Positions 39,019-48,527 of a stretch of 64,000 bases of DNA are shown piece by piece. The DNA lies in the NCBI RefSeq assembly GCF_000744415.1, contig NZ_JQLW01000010.1, positions 62,001-126,000 of the forward strand, written 5' to 3'. Under the pieces are notes generated by a model that saw only the letters and a program-made list of their open reading frames with translations, had not been told where the DNA came from and did not search any database. Every line of letters begins with the position of its first letter. Position 1 is the stretch's first letter. This DNA comes from Ghiorsea bivora (lineage in GTDB: Bacteria; Pseudomonadota; Zetaproteobacteria; Mariprofundales; Mariprofundaceae). Position numbers and translations under genes: made by a program.

Positions 39019-40215
39019 TTAGCGCGACATATCCTCTTCAGGGTTGGCACTAATTTGATGAATGGCTAAGTCTGCACCTATATGTTCATCCTCTGCAGAT
39101 AAACGGATGCCAAGCGTTGCTTTGATACCAGTATATACAACAAAACCACCCGTAACCGCAATGGCTAGCCCTGTAAGTGTGCCAACCAACTGCGCCATAA
39201 AGGTAACACCTCCAGCACCACCCAAAGCAGTTGAACCAAAAATGCCTGCTGCAATTCCACCCCATGCACCACAAACACCATGCAAAGGAATCACACCCAA
39301 TACATCATCAATTTTCAATTTGTTCTGCAAAAGTTCAAAGCCATACACAAACACGGCACCAGCAACCACACCTACAAACAATGCGCCGAAAGGATGCATA
39401 ATATCTGAGCCCGCACATACAGCGACCAAACCAGCCAAAGCACCATTATGTACAAAACCAGGGTCATTTTTACCCACAACCAATGCTGCCAATAATCCAC
39501 CAACCATAGCCAGTAAAGAGTTCATTGCGACCAAACCCGATGCCCCATCAGCAGTGCCTGCACTCATCACATTAAAACCAAACCAACCCACGCATAATAC
39601 CCAAGAACCCAATGCTAAAAAGGGTATATTCGATGGCAATATGGCATTCACACGACCTTCTTCTGTATAGCGGCCAAGCCTTGCGCCCAACGTCATCACA
39701 GCACCCAAAGCCAAGAACCCACCCATGGCATGTACCACGACTGAACCCGCAAAATCATGAAATGGCGCACCAAAAGTTGCTTCTAGCCAAGTTTGATAAC
39801 CATAGTTCCCATTCCAAATCATACCTTCATAAAAAGGATAAATAAGACCAACCAAAAGCACCGTTGCCAACACATTGGGCCAAAAGCGAACCCTTTCTGT
39901 AATACCACCTGAGATAATCGCAGGGATTGCTGCAGCAAAGGTTAATAAAAAGAAAAAGTGAACCATTTTATAACCATTGGTGCCACCTTCCATCACTTCA
40001 AGCTGACCAACTGGTGCATAAAAAGTAATACCATAAGCCACATAAAAACCCATAAACAAATAGGCAATCGTAGAAAAACCAAAATCCGTAATCACCCGAA
40101 CCAAAGCATTCACCTGATTCTTTTTGCGTACTGTACCTACTTCTAAAAAGGCAAACCCAGCATGCATAGCCAGCACCATGGCTGCCCCCACCGTTAAGAA
40201 AAACACATCCATCAT
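39019..40215 (-). CDS. amtB: Ammonium transporter AmtB (copy 1)
   Basis: A 398-residue trimeric ammonia/ammonium channel protein with about eleven helices. FHDFAGSVVVHAMGG holds the conserved Asp and first pore His; the second pore His is in VIPLHGVCGAWGGIAAG. It lacks an N-terminal signal segment. It starts 8 bp after glnK copy 1; two ATGs are adjacent (40215, 40212), and the second has better spacing from GGGAG. GlnK would plug it when nitrogen is plentiful. Confidence 0.94.
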   Translation of the reverse strand: MMDVFFLTVGAAMVLAMHAGFAFLEVGTVRKKNQVNALVRVITDFGFSTIAYLFMGFYVAYGITFYAPVGQLEVMEGGTNGYKMVHFFFLLTFAAAIPAIISGGITERVRFWPNVLATVLLVGLIYPFYEGMIWNGNYGYQTWLEATFGAPFHDFAGSVVVHAMGGFLALGAVMTLGARLGRYTEEGRVNAILPSNIPFLALGSWVLCVGWFGFNVMSAGTADGASGLVAMNSLLAMVGGLLAALVVGKNDPGFVHNGALAGLVAVCAGSDIMHPFGALFVGVVAGAVFVYGFELLQNKLKIDDVLGVIPLHGVCGAWGGIAAGIFGSTALGGAGGVTFMAQLVGTLTGLAIAVTGGFVVYTGIKATLGIRLSAEDEHIGADLAIHQISANPEEDMSR

Positions 40216-40223
40216 CGTCTCCC

Positions 40224-40598
<375 letters not shown>

Positions 40599-40639
40599 CT
40601 ATTTACATAGGGCAAAACATAACCGTGAATTTTTTTTAA

Positions 40640-40655
40640 TGCAAAAAAATAGCCA
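40640..40655 (-). promoter_or_regulatory. Candidate sigma-54 promoter of glnK-amtB copy 1
   Basis: Read on the minus strand: TGGCTATTTTTTTGCA. The GG-N10-GC spacing is exact and TTGCA matches the -12 element; the -24 element is TGGC-TA instead of TGGCAC. It lies 75 bp ahead of the glnK start, directly after the terminator of the upstream amtB copy 2. Confidence 0.65.
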
Positions 40656-40662
40656 AATTCAC

Positions 40663-40692
40663 AAAAAAGGACAGGTGATTTCTCACCTGCCC
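40663..40692 (-). terminator. Rho-independent terminator after amtB copy 2
   Basis: On the minus strand, a CAGGTGA / TCACCTG stem extended by GG/CC with one mismatch, then a run of six T residues. It lies 110 bp after the amtB copy 2 stop and separates the two glnK-amtB pairs. Confidence 0.88.
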
Positions 40693-40802
40693 TCTGTGTT
40701 ACCCAAAGCCTTACCGATTCATGCAAATAGAATGGTAACAAAACAAATTTGTTATTTTAAAAATAAAACCTCAGGTAACACAAACTTTTCATATCTACGA
40801 TA

Positions 40803-42080
40803 TTACTTGCTGCTACCAAATTCTGGATATGCTTCCAATCCACATTCACCAACATCAAGACCTTCAAACTCTTCTTCTTCGGAAACACGAATGCCCATAA
40901 TGGCTTTAATCGCAATCCAAATCACAAAGCTTGAAACAAATACGAATACAAAAATGGTACCAATACCCATCAATTGTGCGCCAAGTGTTGCATCATTATT
41001 GGTCATGGGCACAGCCAACAAACCCCAAATACCGACAACACCATGTACAGAAATTGCACCCACTGGGTCATCAATTTTAAACATTCTGTCCATAAATACG
41101 ATAGAAGGAACCACAATCAAACCACCAATCGCACCAATCAATGTTGCCATTTCTGGTGATGGCGTAAGCGGCTCTGCTGTAATCGCAACAAGACCTGCCA
41201 ATGCACCATTCAGCGCCATGGTTAAGTCAGCTTTGCCAAACCACATGCGAGCTAGCATCAATGCTGCAACCACACCACCTGCTGCTGCCATGTTGGTATT
41301 CACAAACACCATCGCTGTCGCATTGGCTTCAGCAACATCTGATACTTTAAGCTCAGAACCACCATTAAAACCAAACCAACCCAACCAAAGGATGAATGTA
41401 CCCAAAGTTGCAATCGGAAGGTTTGCACCCGGAATAGCATTCACAGAACCATCTTTATTGTATTTTCCTTTACGAGCACCAAGCAAAAGAACCGCTGCTA
41501 ATGCCGCAGAAGCACCTGCCATGTGAACCACACCAGAACCCGCAAAATCACTAAATCCTGCTGCATCTAGGAAACCACCGCCCCATTTCCACATGCCTTG
41601 AAGTGGGTAAATAAATCCAGTGAAGATGATTGCAAACACAAAGAAAGCCCAAAGCTTCATACGCTCAGCAACGGCTCCCGATACAATAGACATTGCCGTT
41701 GCAACAAACACCACTTGGAAGAAAAAGTCAGATAACATTGAATAATATGGTGCATCATCGCCACCTGCCAATACAGCTGCTGCTGCACCTGCATCATCAG
41801 CGACTGCGCCACCAAGACCAAATGTTAATGCTGATGGAAAAATATCACCTGCATTTGTATACATGATATTGTAACCCACAACCATGTACATAATACAAGC
41901 GATTGAATAAAGCACGATATTTTTAGTCAAAATCTCCGCTGTATTCTTTGAACGAACAAGACCTGCTTCAAGCATTGAGAAACCCGCTGCCATCCACATC
42001 ACAAATGCGCCCATCACCAAAAAGTAGAAGGTGTCGAGTGCGTATTTAGTTTGGAGAATATCCCCTGATAACTGTTCCAT
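40803..42080 (-). CDS. amtB: Ammonium transporter AmtB (copy 2)
   Basis: A 425-residue Amt protein with DFAGSGVVHMAGASAAL carrying the conserved Asp and first pore His, and HGVVGIWGLLAVPM with the second. It is clearly divergent from copy 1: a longer extracellular loop (AVADDAGAAAAVLAGGDD) and a longer C-terminal tail are visible. It follows glnK copy 2 by 14 bp and ends in a strong terminator. Confidence 0.95.
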   Translation of the reverse strand: MEQLSGDILQTKYALDTFYFLVMGAFVMWMAAGFSMLEAGLVRSKNTAEILTKNIVLYSIACIMYMVVGYNIMYTNAGDIFPSALTFGLGGAVADDAGAAAAVLAGGDDAPYYSMLSDFFFQVVFVATAMSIVSGAVAERMKLWAFFVFAIIFTGFIYPLQGMWKWGGGFLDAAGFSDFAGSGVVHMAGASAALAAVLLLGARKGKYNKDGSVNAIPGANLPIATLGTFILWLGWFGFNGGSELKVSDVAEANATAMVFVNTNMAAAGGVVAALMLARMWFGKADLTMALNGALAGLVAITAEPLTPSPEMATLIGAIGGLIVVPSIVFMDRMFKIDDPVGAISVHGVVGIWGLLAVPMTNNDATLGAQLMGIGTIFVFVFVSSFVIWIAIKAIMGIRVSEEEEFEGLDVGECGLEAYPEFGSSK

Positions 42081-42094
42081 TGTTTAAATCTCCC

Positions 42095-42448
<354 letters not shown>

Positions 42449-42463
42449 TTATACGTTCAAAAA

Positions 42464-42491
42464 TAAAGCGGTGCAGTATGAATACCGCACC
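42464..42491 (-). terminator. Imperfect hairpin after the TorF-type porin gene
   Basis: Minus strand: GGTGCGGTAT / ATACTGCACC with one mismatch, then GCTTTATTTTT. It lies 10 bp after the porin stop and before glnK copy 2, and may act as a leaky terminator. Confidence 0.55.
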
Positions 42492-42500
42492 TTAAATCAC

Positions 42501-43205
42501 TTAGTATGCGAAGTTTACGCCAGCAACCATTTTGTCACCGCCAGAAGTCACATAACCTGCAGCATTTGTTACAGCGGCATTGGGACCAGAAGCAATGTTA
42601 TAAGCAAATGATGGGCTTACTGTTACATCACCCATTTCAAAGTCTTTACCTGCAGTTAAAGTAATGACTGATACTTCACTGGTACCAACATTAGGAATAA
42701 CATAACCAATTGTTGCTGAAGTTAAGAAACCAGCCAATTCCATTTCAGCACTTACTTCCAAATACATGTCTTTTTTGTACAAATCGGTATCGTAATACAA
42801 TGTTGCGCTTAACATATCCATAGATACACCCGCATAAACTTCCAACGAGTTATCAGGACTTGCATTTAAGAAACGGTAAGCAATTGCACCAACAGAATAA
42901 CCAATATCACCTACTTCACCCGAATAATCCAAGGTATAATCAAACTCAGTCGATGGGCCGTTTACACCACCAATCACATTTGAAAACCAAACGTTTGCAG
43001 ATAGGTTATCATTAAAGCTTGTTGCGAAATCACCTTGTACAGCTGGAGCACCTGCACTGTACGCAGTACCACGCCATACATACTCACTATATACACCAAT
43101 ATCTGCACCAATTTCTAAGTCGGCTGCTTGAGCAGGCGCACTTACACCCATCATACCTGTACCAACCATCAATGCCATTGCATAATTTTTTAATTTCATT
43201 GTCAT
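42501..43205 (-). CDS. TorF-family putative porin
   Basis: A 234-residue secreted beta-barrel protein. The signal peptide ends in SAPAQAA, and the mature part starts with the family signature IGADIGVYSEYVWRGTAYS, followed by alternating strands and a C-terminal aromatic (VNFAY) suited to outer-membrane insertion. TorF/Gcw_chp-type proteins often sit by ammonium or transport genes. Its place ahead of glnK-amtB suggests a role in ammonium or small-solute entry (inference). A GGAG site lies 8 bases before ATG 43205. A sigma-54-like site lies at 43265. Confidence 0.85.
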   Translation of the reverse strand: MTMKLKNYAMALMVGTGMMGVSAPAQAADLEIGADIGVYSEYVWRGTAYSAGAPAVQGDFATSFNDNLSANVWFSNVIGGVNGPSTEFDYTLDYSGEVGDIGYSVGAIAYRFLNASPDNSLEVYAGVSMDMLSATLYYDTDLYKKDMYLEVSAEMELAGFLTSATIGYVIPNVGTSEVSVITLTAGKDFEMGDVTVSPSFAYNIASGPNAAVTNAAGYVTSGGDKMVAGVNFAY

Positions 43206-43264
43206 TTGTCGTTCTCCATTTTTTCGTCAGCCTTTTGGCTTTACGCTATTTGCTACGAACATAT

Positions 43265-43280
43265 AGCAACCCCAATGCCA
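43265..43280 (-). promoter_or_regulatory. Candidate sigma-54 promoter of the TorF-type porin (and glnK-amtB copy 2)
   Basis: Read on the minus strand: TGGCATTGGGGTTGCT. This fits the TGGCAY-N5-TTGCW consensus, with GG and GC exactly 10 bases apart. It lies about 60 bp ahead of the porin start codon. Confidence 0.75.
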
Positions 43281-43406
43281 TCTGCAAAAACGAAGTAAAA
43301 CACACAAATTAAAGCATAAACACCTCTTTGTGTGCCTAAATTATAATCACTATAAGCCTATATTTTAATCTACACGAAACATTTACGGCAAAGTAAAAAA
43401 CAATAA

Positions 43407-43435
43407 TCGACAGTCTAGAATCAAAACCATAGAGT
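43407..43435 (+). promoter_or_regulatory. Candidate sigma-70 promoter of carA
   Basis: TCGACA and TAGAGT are 17 bp apart, placing the transcription start near 43442 and a leader of about 33 bases before the carA ATG. The match is moderate. Confidence 0.35.
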
Positions 43436-43474
43436 TGCGCCGTTCTTTACCACTCCCATTTTAAGAGGTGCCTC

Positions 43475-44608
43475 ATGAGTCATACTGCAACCACGCCAAC
43501 TCCTGCATTTTTAGCGCTGGCAGATGGTCGTATTTTTCATGGTATAGCCTTTGGCTCTACAGGAAACACAGTCGGAGAAGTATGTTTTAATACGTCGATG
43601 ACTGGCTACCAAGAAATATTAACTGACCCATCTTATACCGAACAAATCATCACATTCACCTACCCACACATCGGCAATGTCGGTGTGAATGAAGTGGATG
43701 AGGAATCCGATAAAATTTCAGTGCGTGGTTTGATTGTTCGCGCACCAGCTCGCATAACATCAAACTACCGCGCAGAACAAAGCTTAGAAGCTTATTTGCA
43801 AGCAGCTAACATTGTAGGCATTGCAGATATTGATACCCGCGCCTTAACGCGCCATCTCCGCGACAACGGTGCGCAAACAGGTGTGATTGCTTCCGATGGT
43901 ATGAGCGAAGAAGAAGCTGTAAAACAAGCCAAAGCTTGGGAAGGACTTGAAGGCAAAGACTTGGTTGGTCAAGTCAGCCGTAAATCAAGCGATACATGGC
44001 GTCAAGGTACTTATAACCTTGATAATGCAGTGTTCACAAGCCCTACTTCTAGCAAACATGTGGTGGCTTATGATTTTGGCTGCAAAAATAATATTTTCAG
44101 AAAATTAACTGACCGCGGCATTAAAGTAACCGTAGTCCCTGCCAACACATCTGCACAAGAAGTATTGGACATGAACCCTGATGGTATCTTTTTATCCAAT
44201 GGGCCTGGTGACCCAGCAGCTGTGGGTTATGCTGTAGAAACTATCAAAACACTGATTGAACATGACACCCCTATTTTTGGTATCTGCATGGGTCATCAAT
44301 TATTATCTCAAGCCTTAGGACTTAAAACTTTCAAACTTAAATTTGGACATCGTGGTGGCAATCACCCTGTGAAAGATTTAACCACAGGCAAAGTTGAAAT
44401 CACAAGTCAAAACCATGGTTTTGCCGTTGCAGATGATGATGTACCTGCTCATGTTGAAATCACCCATCGCTCATTGTTTGATAACACTGTGGAAGGTCTC
44501 AAAGTTAAAAACAAAGCTATCTTCTCAGTGCAATATCACCCTGAAGCTAGCCCTGGTCCACAAGATGCAGATTATTTGTTTGACCGTTTTAACGAACTTC
44601 TCAAGTAG
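43475..44608 (+). CDS. carA: Carbamoyl-phosphate synthase small subunit
   Basis: CarA is the glutaminase partner of CarB. The 377-residue protein has an N-terminal CarA domain and a class I glutamine amidotransferase domain with nucleophile Cys271 (FGICMGHQLL) and His355/Glu357 (QYHPEASPG). GAGGTG precedes the ATG. In this window carA is not next to carB, which lies near 18-21 kb on the other strand and has its own leader hairpin. Confidence 0.97.
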   Translation: MSHTATTPTPAFLALADGRIFHGIAFGSTGNTVGEVCFNTSMTGYQEILTDPSYTEQIITFTYPHIGNVGVNEVDEESDKISVRGLIVRAPARITSNYRAEQSLEAYLQAANIVGIADIDTRALTRHLRDNGAQTGVIASDGMSEEEAVKQAKAWEGLEGKDLVGQVSRKSSDTWRQGTYNLDNAVFTSPTSSKHVVAYDFGCKNNIFRKLTDRGIKVTVVPANTSAQEVLDMNPDGIFLSNGPGDPAAVGYAVETIKTLIEHDTPIFGICMGHQLLSQALGLKTFKLKFGHRGGNHPVKDLTTGKVEITSQNHGFAVADDDVPAHVEITHRSLFDNTVEGLKVKNKAIFSVQYHPEASPGPQDADYLFDRFNELLK

Positions 44609-44633
44609 GTATTTTGATTAAGCAGCAACAACC

Positions 44634-45221
44634 ATGTTAAACAATGATATTTTACGCCGCTTGCGTTATACCCTTAATTTAAGCGACAATGAAATGATTG
44701 CCATATTTGCCTCGGCAAATCGTGCTGTATCTCGCCAACAAATTAGTGCTTGGTTAAAAAAAGAAGATGCTGCAGGTTATGAAGAATGTATGGATAGAAC
44801 CATGGCAACATTCTTAAATGGTTTGATTAATGAAAAGCGAGGCAAACGCGAAGGCATTCAGCCCAACCCCGAAAACAAGCTTAACAACAATCTTATTTTC
44901 AAAAAGTTACGTATCGCTTTTAACCTTAAAGATGATGACATCCTTGCCTTGCTTGAGGATGCGGGTTTACGTATCAGTAAACATGAATTAAGTGCATTCT
45001 TCCGCGCCCCTGAGCATAGACAATCGCGCCAATGCAAAGACCAAGTTTTACGTAATTTCCTACAAGGTCTGCAAAACAAGTACCGCGTTGAATCAGAAGC
45101 CAAAGAAAAGACCAAACCCAAACCTCAAGTTAAAAAGTGTATTAAAACCCAGCCTAAACAAGATGAGCCGCGTAAAAATTTAAGCTTGGGAAAACCCAAA
45201 TTTGTTTGGAAAGAAAAATAA
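44634..45221 (+). CDS. DUF1456 (YehS-like) protein
   Basis: A 195-residue protein with two repeats of an approximately 65-residue domain: NNDILRRLRYTLNLSDNEMI with AVSRQQISAWLKKED, and NNLIFKKLRIAFNLKDDDIL with RISKHELSAFFRAPE. This tandem layout is typical of DUF1456. The C-terminal tail is Lys-rich and probably disordered (TKPKPQVKKCIKTQPKQ). Function is unknown; a nucleic-acid role is sometimes suggested. It lies 25 bp after carA and 21 bp before dbpA. Confidence 0.85.
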   Translation: MLNNDILRRLRYTLNLSDNEMIAIFASANRAVSRQQISAWLKKEDAAGYEECMDRTMATFLNGLINEKRGKREGIQPNPENKLNNNLIFKKLRIAFNLKDDDILALLEDAGLRISKHELSAFFRAPEHRQSRQCKDQVLRNFLQGLQNKYRVESEAKEKTKPKPQVKKCIKTQPKQDEPRKNLSLGKPKFVWKEK

Positions 45222-45242
45222 ACCTTCAACACAGGACATCCA

Positions 45243-46649
45243 TTGAAATCAGCTTCATTCGCATCATTAAACCTAAAACCTGAACTCCTAAGCAGCATCG
45301 AATCCTTGGGGTACACGGAAATGACTGCTATCCAAGAAAAAAGCCTGCCGATTATGTTGGGTAAACAAGATGTGATTGCACAGGCGGAAACAGGTTCGGG
45401 TAAAACTGTCGCATTTGCGTTAGCTGCCCTACAACACTTGGATGAGCATAAACTTGCAGGCAAAGTTTTAACCACACAAACCTTAGTCCTTTGCCCAACC
45501 CGTGAACTGGCAGACCAAGTCGCCAAAGAAATTCGTGTCTTGGCGCGTGCATTAGGTAATATCAAAGTGTTAACCTTGTGTGGCGGTGTGCCTGTTCGAG
45601 GCCAAGTATCTTCTTTAGTATTTGGCGCACATATCATCGTGGGCACACCAGGGCGCATTCAAGACCACCTCAAGCGCGAAACACTACAACTGGGTAACGT
45701 GAACACATTGGTTCTCGATGAAGCAGATAGAATGTTAGATATGGGTTTCCAACAAGCCATTGCCGATATCAATCAACAAACGCCTTCTCAAAAGCAAACC
45801 TTATTATTCAGCGCAACCTATTCAGGCAAGGTAAAAACCATTGCCAAGAAAATGATGCGCGAGCCTAAAGTGATTAAAGTGGAATCCATCCACGATAGCA
45901 GCACCATAAGCCAACACTTTTTTGAATTACAAAATGATGGGCAACGCTTGGATGCACTCAAACGCATACTCTTAACCTATGCTCCCGAATCTGCGGTTGT
46001 TTTTTGCAACACCAAACGTGACGCACAGGATGTCACCGACACACTGGTAGCAGATGGCTTTAGCGCCTTGGATTTAACGGGTGATTTGGAACAACGCGAC
46101 CGCGACCAAACATTGATTCAGTTTGCCAATAAAAGTATCAGTGTATTGGTGGCAACCGATGTCGCTGCGCGTGGTTTAGACATTGATAACCTTGATTTGG
46201 TGGTCAACTACCATTTGGCGCATGACCCTGAGTCACACATCCACCGTATCGGGCGCACAGGGCGCGCTGGCAGCAAGGGAACAGCTTGCAGCCTGTTCAC
46301 ACCTAACGAAGGGCATCAAATCGCCTTATTTGCAGATGTATTAAAGCAAGATATCAAAGCAGAGCCTTTACCACCTGAATCGGTATTGGCGCAAAAACCA
46401 AAACCTGCAACTTATCAGACCCTACAAATCGGCGGCGGCAAAAAACAAAAGCTACGCGCAGGCGATATTTTAGGTGCACTCACCAGCGAAGGTGGCATTG
46501 CTGGCAAACAAGTGGGTAAAATTAATATTGGTGACAACTGGTCTTATGTCGCTGTGGAAAGCAGCGTTGTGAATATTGCCCAACAAAAAATGGGCGCGGG
46601 CAAACTTAAAGGTAAAACCTTCCGTGTTCGTTTGCTAAAAGGTTTATAA
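45243..46649 (+). CDS. dbpA: ATP-dependent RNA helicase DbpA
   Basis: DbpA is a DEAD-box helicase that recognises hairpin 92 of 23S rRNA in 50S assembly. The 468-residue product has the Q motif, AETGSGKT (48-55), DEAD (159-162), SATYSG, HRIGRTGRAG and a C-terminal RNA-binding domain (GGGKKQKLRAGDILGALTS, then KGKTFRVRLLKG) that defines the subfamily. The start is TTG 45243 with AGGA six bases upstream. The last 6 bp overlap hemH on the other strand. Confidence 0.94.
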   Translation: MKSASFASLNLKPELLSSIESLGYTEMTAIQEKSLPIMLGKQDVIAQAETGSGKTVAFALAALQHLDEHKLAGKVLTTQTLVLCPTRELADQVAKEIRVLARALGNIKVLTLCGGVPVRGQVSSLVFGAHIIVGTPGRIQDHLKRETLQLGNVNTLVLDEADRMLDMGFQQAIADINQQTPSQKQTLLFSATYSGKVKTIAKKMMREPKVIKVESIHDSSTISQHFFELQNDGQRLDALKRILLTYAPESAVVFCNTKRDAQDVTDTLVADGFSALDLTGDLEQRDRDQTLIQFANKSISVLVATDVAARGLDIDNLDLVVNYHLAHDPESHIHRIGRTGRAGSKGTACSLFTPNEGHQIALFADVLKQDIKAEPLPPESVLAQKPKPATYQTLQIGGGKKQKLRAGDILGALTSEGGIAGKQVGKINIGDNWSYVAVESSVVNIAQQKMGAGKLKGKTFRVRLLKGL

Positions 46650-47663
46650 CCAACCAACACATTCGCGTTTTATTAGACCTTCAAGTGCAGTAATATGGTC
46701 ATCCCTATCATTCAGCGCAGCGATATAACGCAAGTCCTTGCCGCCTGCTTCAATAAAGTAGCCTTTATTTTCCACCGTGATTTCTTCTAAGGTTTCCAAA
46801 CAATCCGCTGCAAAACCCGGACAAATCACATCCACATCTTTGATGCCTACTGCACCCCATGTTTTAAGTTGGCTTGCAGTGTAAGGCTGAAGCCATTCTT
46901 CACGCCCGAAGATAGACTGGAAAGTAAGCATCCATTCATCATCTTTTAAAGCCAATGCATCAGCCAAAAGTTTTGAGGTTTTTTCGCAGTGCAACTGATA
47001 TGGGTCGCCATTATTCACGTAACGTTTTGGAATGCCATGAAAAGACATCATCAATTTTTCGGCTTTACCATGTTTACCCCAATGCTCACGCACTGAATGA
47101 GCTAGGGCATCAATATAAGCAGGCTCATCGTGGTATGCCGACAACACACGCACATCGGGCACTCTGCGCCATGACCCAAGCACATCAAACACTTGGTCGG
47201 TCACTGCAGCCGTGGTGCTGCCTGAATATTGGGGATAAAGCGGTAGAATCAATAAACGATTACATCCTTGCTCACGCAAGTTATTCAAGCCTTGCGCAAT
47301 GGCTGGATTACCATAAGTCATCGCAAGCTCAATCACCACTTCATCACCTGTAAACTTGGCTTGCAAAGCTTTTTGTTGCTGCTCGCTAATCACCATCAAG
47401 GGTGAGCCTTCATCTGTCCACACCGTTTGATAAGCATGGGCTGATTTCTTGGGGCGAATATTAAGAATGATAACATTGAGTGCAAACCACCAAATCAAAC
47501 GATTGGCTTCGACAACCCTAGGGTCACCAAGAAACTGTTTTAAATAACTACGCAGTGCCGCTGGCGTTGGTGCATCAGGTGTACCAAGATTCACCAACAA
47601 TACACCGACCTTTTTTTCTGCTTCGGCTTTAAAACCTTTTGCTGCTGAATACTGCATAACCAC
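46644..47663 (-). CDS. hemH: Ferrochelatase
   Basis: HemH inserts Fe2+ into protoporphyrin IX at the end of heme synthesis. VLLVNLGTPDAPTPAALRSY at the start, MSFHGIPKRYV with the catalytic His, and VDVICPGFAADCLETLEEI with the conserved Glu are intact in 339 residues. The start is GTG 47663, directly after the TGA of the rpfE-like gene, with AAAGGG upstream; an ATG two codons later is a poorer alternative. Confidence 0.96.
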   Translation of the reverse strand: MVMQYSAAKGFKAEAEKKVGVLLVNLGTPDAPTPAALRSYLKQFLGDPRVVEANRLIWWFALNVIILNIRPKKSAHAYQTVWTDEGSPLMVISEQQQKALQAKFTGDEVVIELAMTYGNPAIAQGLNNLREQGCNRLLILPLYPQYSGSTTAAVTDQVFDVLGSWRRVPDVRVLSAYHDEPAYIDALAHSVREHWGKHGKAEKLMMSFHGIPKRYVNNGDPYQLHCEKTSKLLADALALKDDEWMLTFQSIFGREEWLQPYTASQLKTWGAVGIKDVDVICPGFAADCLETLEEITVENKGYFIEAGGKDLRYIAALNDRDDHITALEGLIKRECVGWL

Positions 47664-48527
47664 TCACATCCCTTTCCAAGTTGGTTTTTTTACTTTTGCC
47701 AATGCTGCCGTCAAGCCATGACTACGCAAGGTTACTGCCTGCCCTGCCCCAAGCAACAACCAATCATTGGGTAATTGTGTAGGCAACAAGTATGGTAAAA
47801 ACTCAGCCTCACTCACGATTACTGAAGCATGTTGCTGTTTATCCAATGCTTTTAGCACTGTGTTCAAATATATATTCCGTGTTGCAACATGCGGCAATGT
47901 TAAATCATGCATATCAGCAACTGTCTCTGACTGCCCCCAAAACCACAAGCCATGAATTTGCATGCCTTCTTTGCTAAACACTTGATGTTGATGCAAGCTC
48001 ATTTGTATTTCAGTGATGATACGCAACCAACGCCCTACATCTTTACTGCCCTGATGTTGATTGGGCAAACTTTGCCCCGAAACCTGCGCAAAGTCTGGCA
48101 TATCCACTTGCCAAACATCTTGCGCTGCCAACATAAGCACATCACCCACCATAAAAAGCTCAAGCCCATCTTCTGCCAATAATGGGTTCACAGCAGCACA
48201 TACTTGCTGTCCTTCTTGCGCTGACCAATCCAACATGGCTTCAGGCATCACCCGCAATGAGGTTCGTGTTAGCCGCGCATGAAATGGCGAAGCGACCCAA
48301 TATTGCTTAGCACCTGCAGGTAGACCTTGCGCAATAGCAGCTAACAAAGCCGCCACTGGTTGTTTGCCTTGTTGGGCATACCAAGATAATGGGGTGACCA
48401 CCATGTTTTTTGCCCATGACTGCTTCATCTTCAACAAATGATGCTCATAAGCTTGAAGGGCTGGGTTAAGTAACAACTTACCATCGTGTTCATACCAAGC
48501 ATCGGTCACTACAACTTGTTTAATCAT
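47664..48527 (-). CDS. RpfE-like (COG4255) conserved protein
   Basis: A 287-residue cytoplasmic protein. The segment ITEIQMSLHQHQVFSKE followed by IHGLWFWGQSE matches a family annotated as RpfE-type regulator or cofactor-independent phosphoglycerate-mutase-like protein in beta- and gammaproteobacteria. Neither activity can be confirmed from this sequence. It overlaps pabB by 8 bp and abuts hemH, so all three share an operon. Confidence 0.65.
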   Translation of the reverse strand: MIKQVVVTDAWYEHDGKLLLNPALQAYEHHLLKMKQSWAKNMVVTPLSWYAQQGKQPVAALLAAIAQGLPAGAKQYWVASPFHARLTRTSLRVMPEAMLDWSAQEGQQVCAAVNPLLAEDGLELFMVGDVLMLAAQDVWQVDMPDFAQVSGQSLPNQHQGSKDVGRWLRIITEIQMSLHQHQVFSKEGMQIHGLWFWGQSETVADMHDLTLPHVATRNIYLNTVLKALDKQQHASVIVSEAEFLPYLLPTQLPNDWLLLGAGQAVTLRSHGLTAALAKVKKPTWKGM

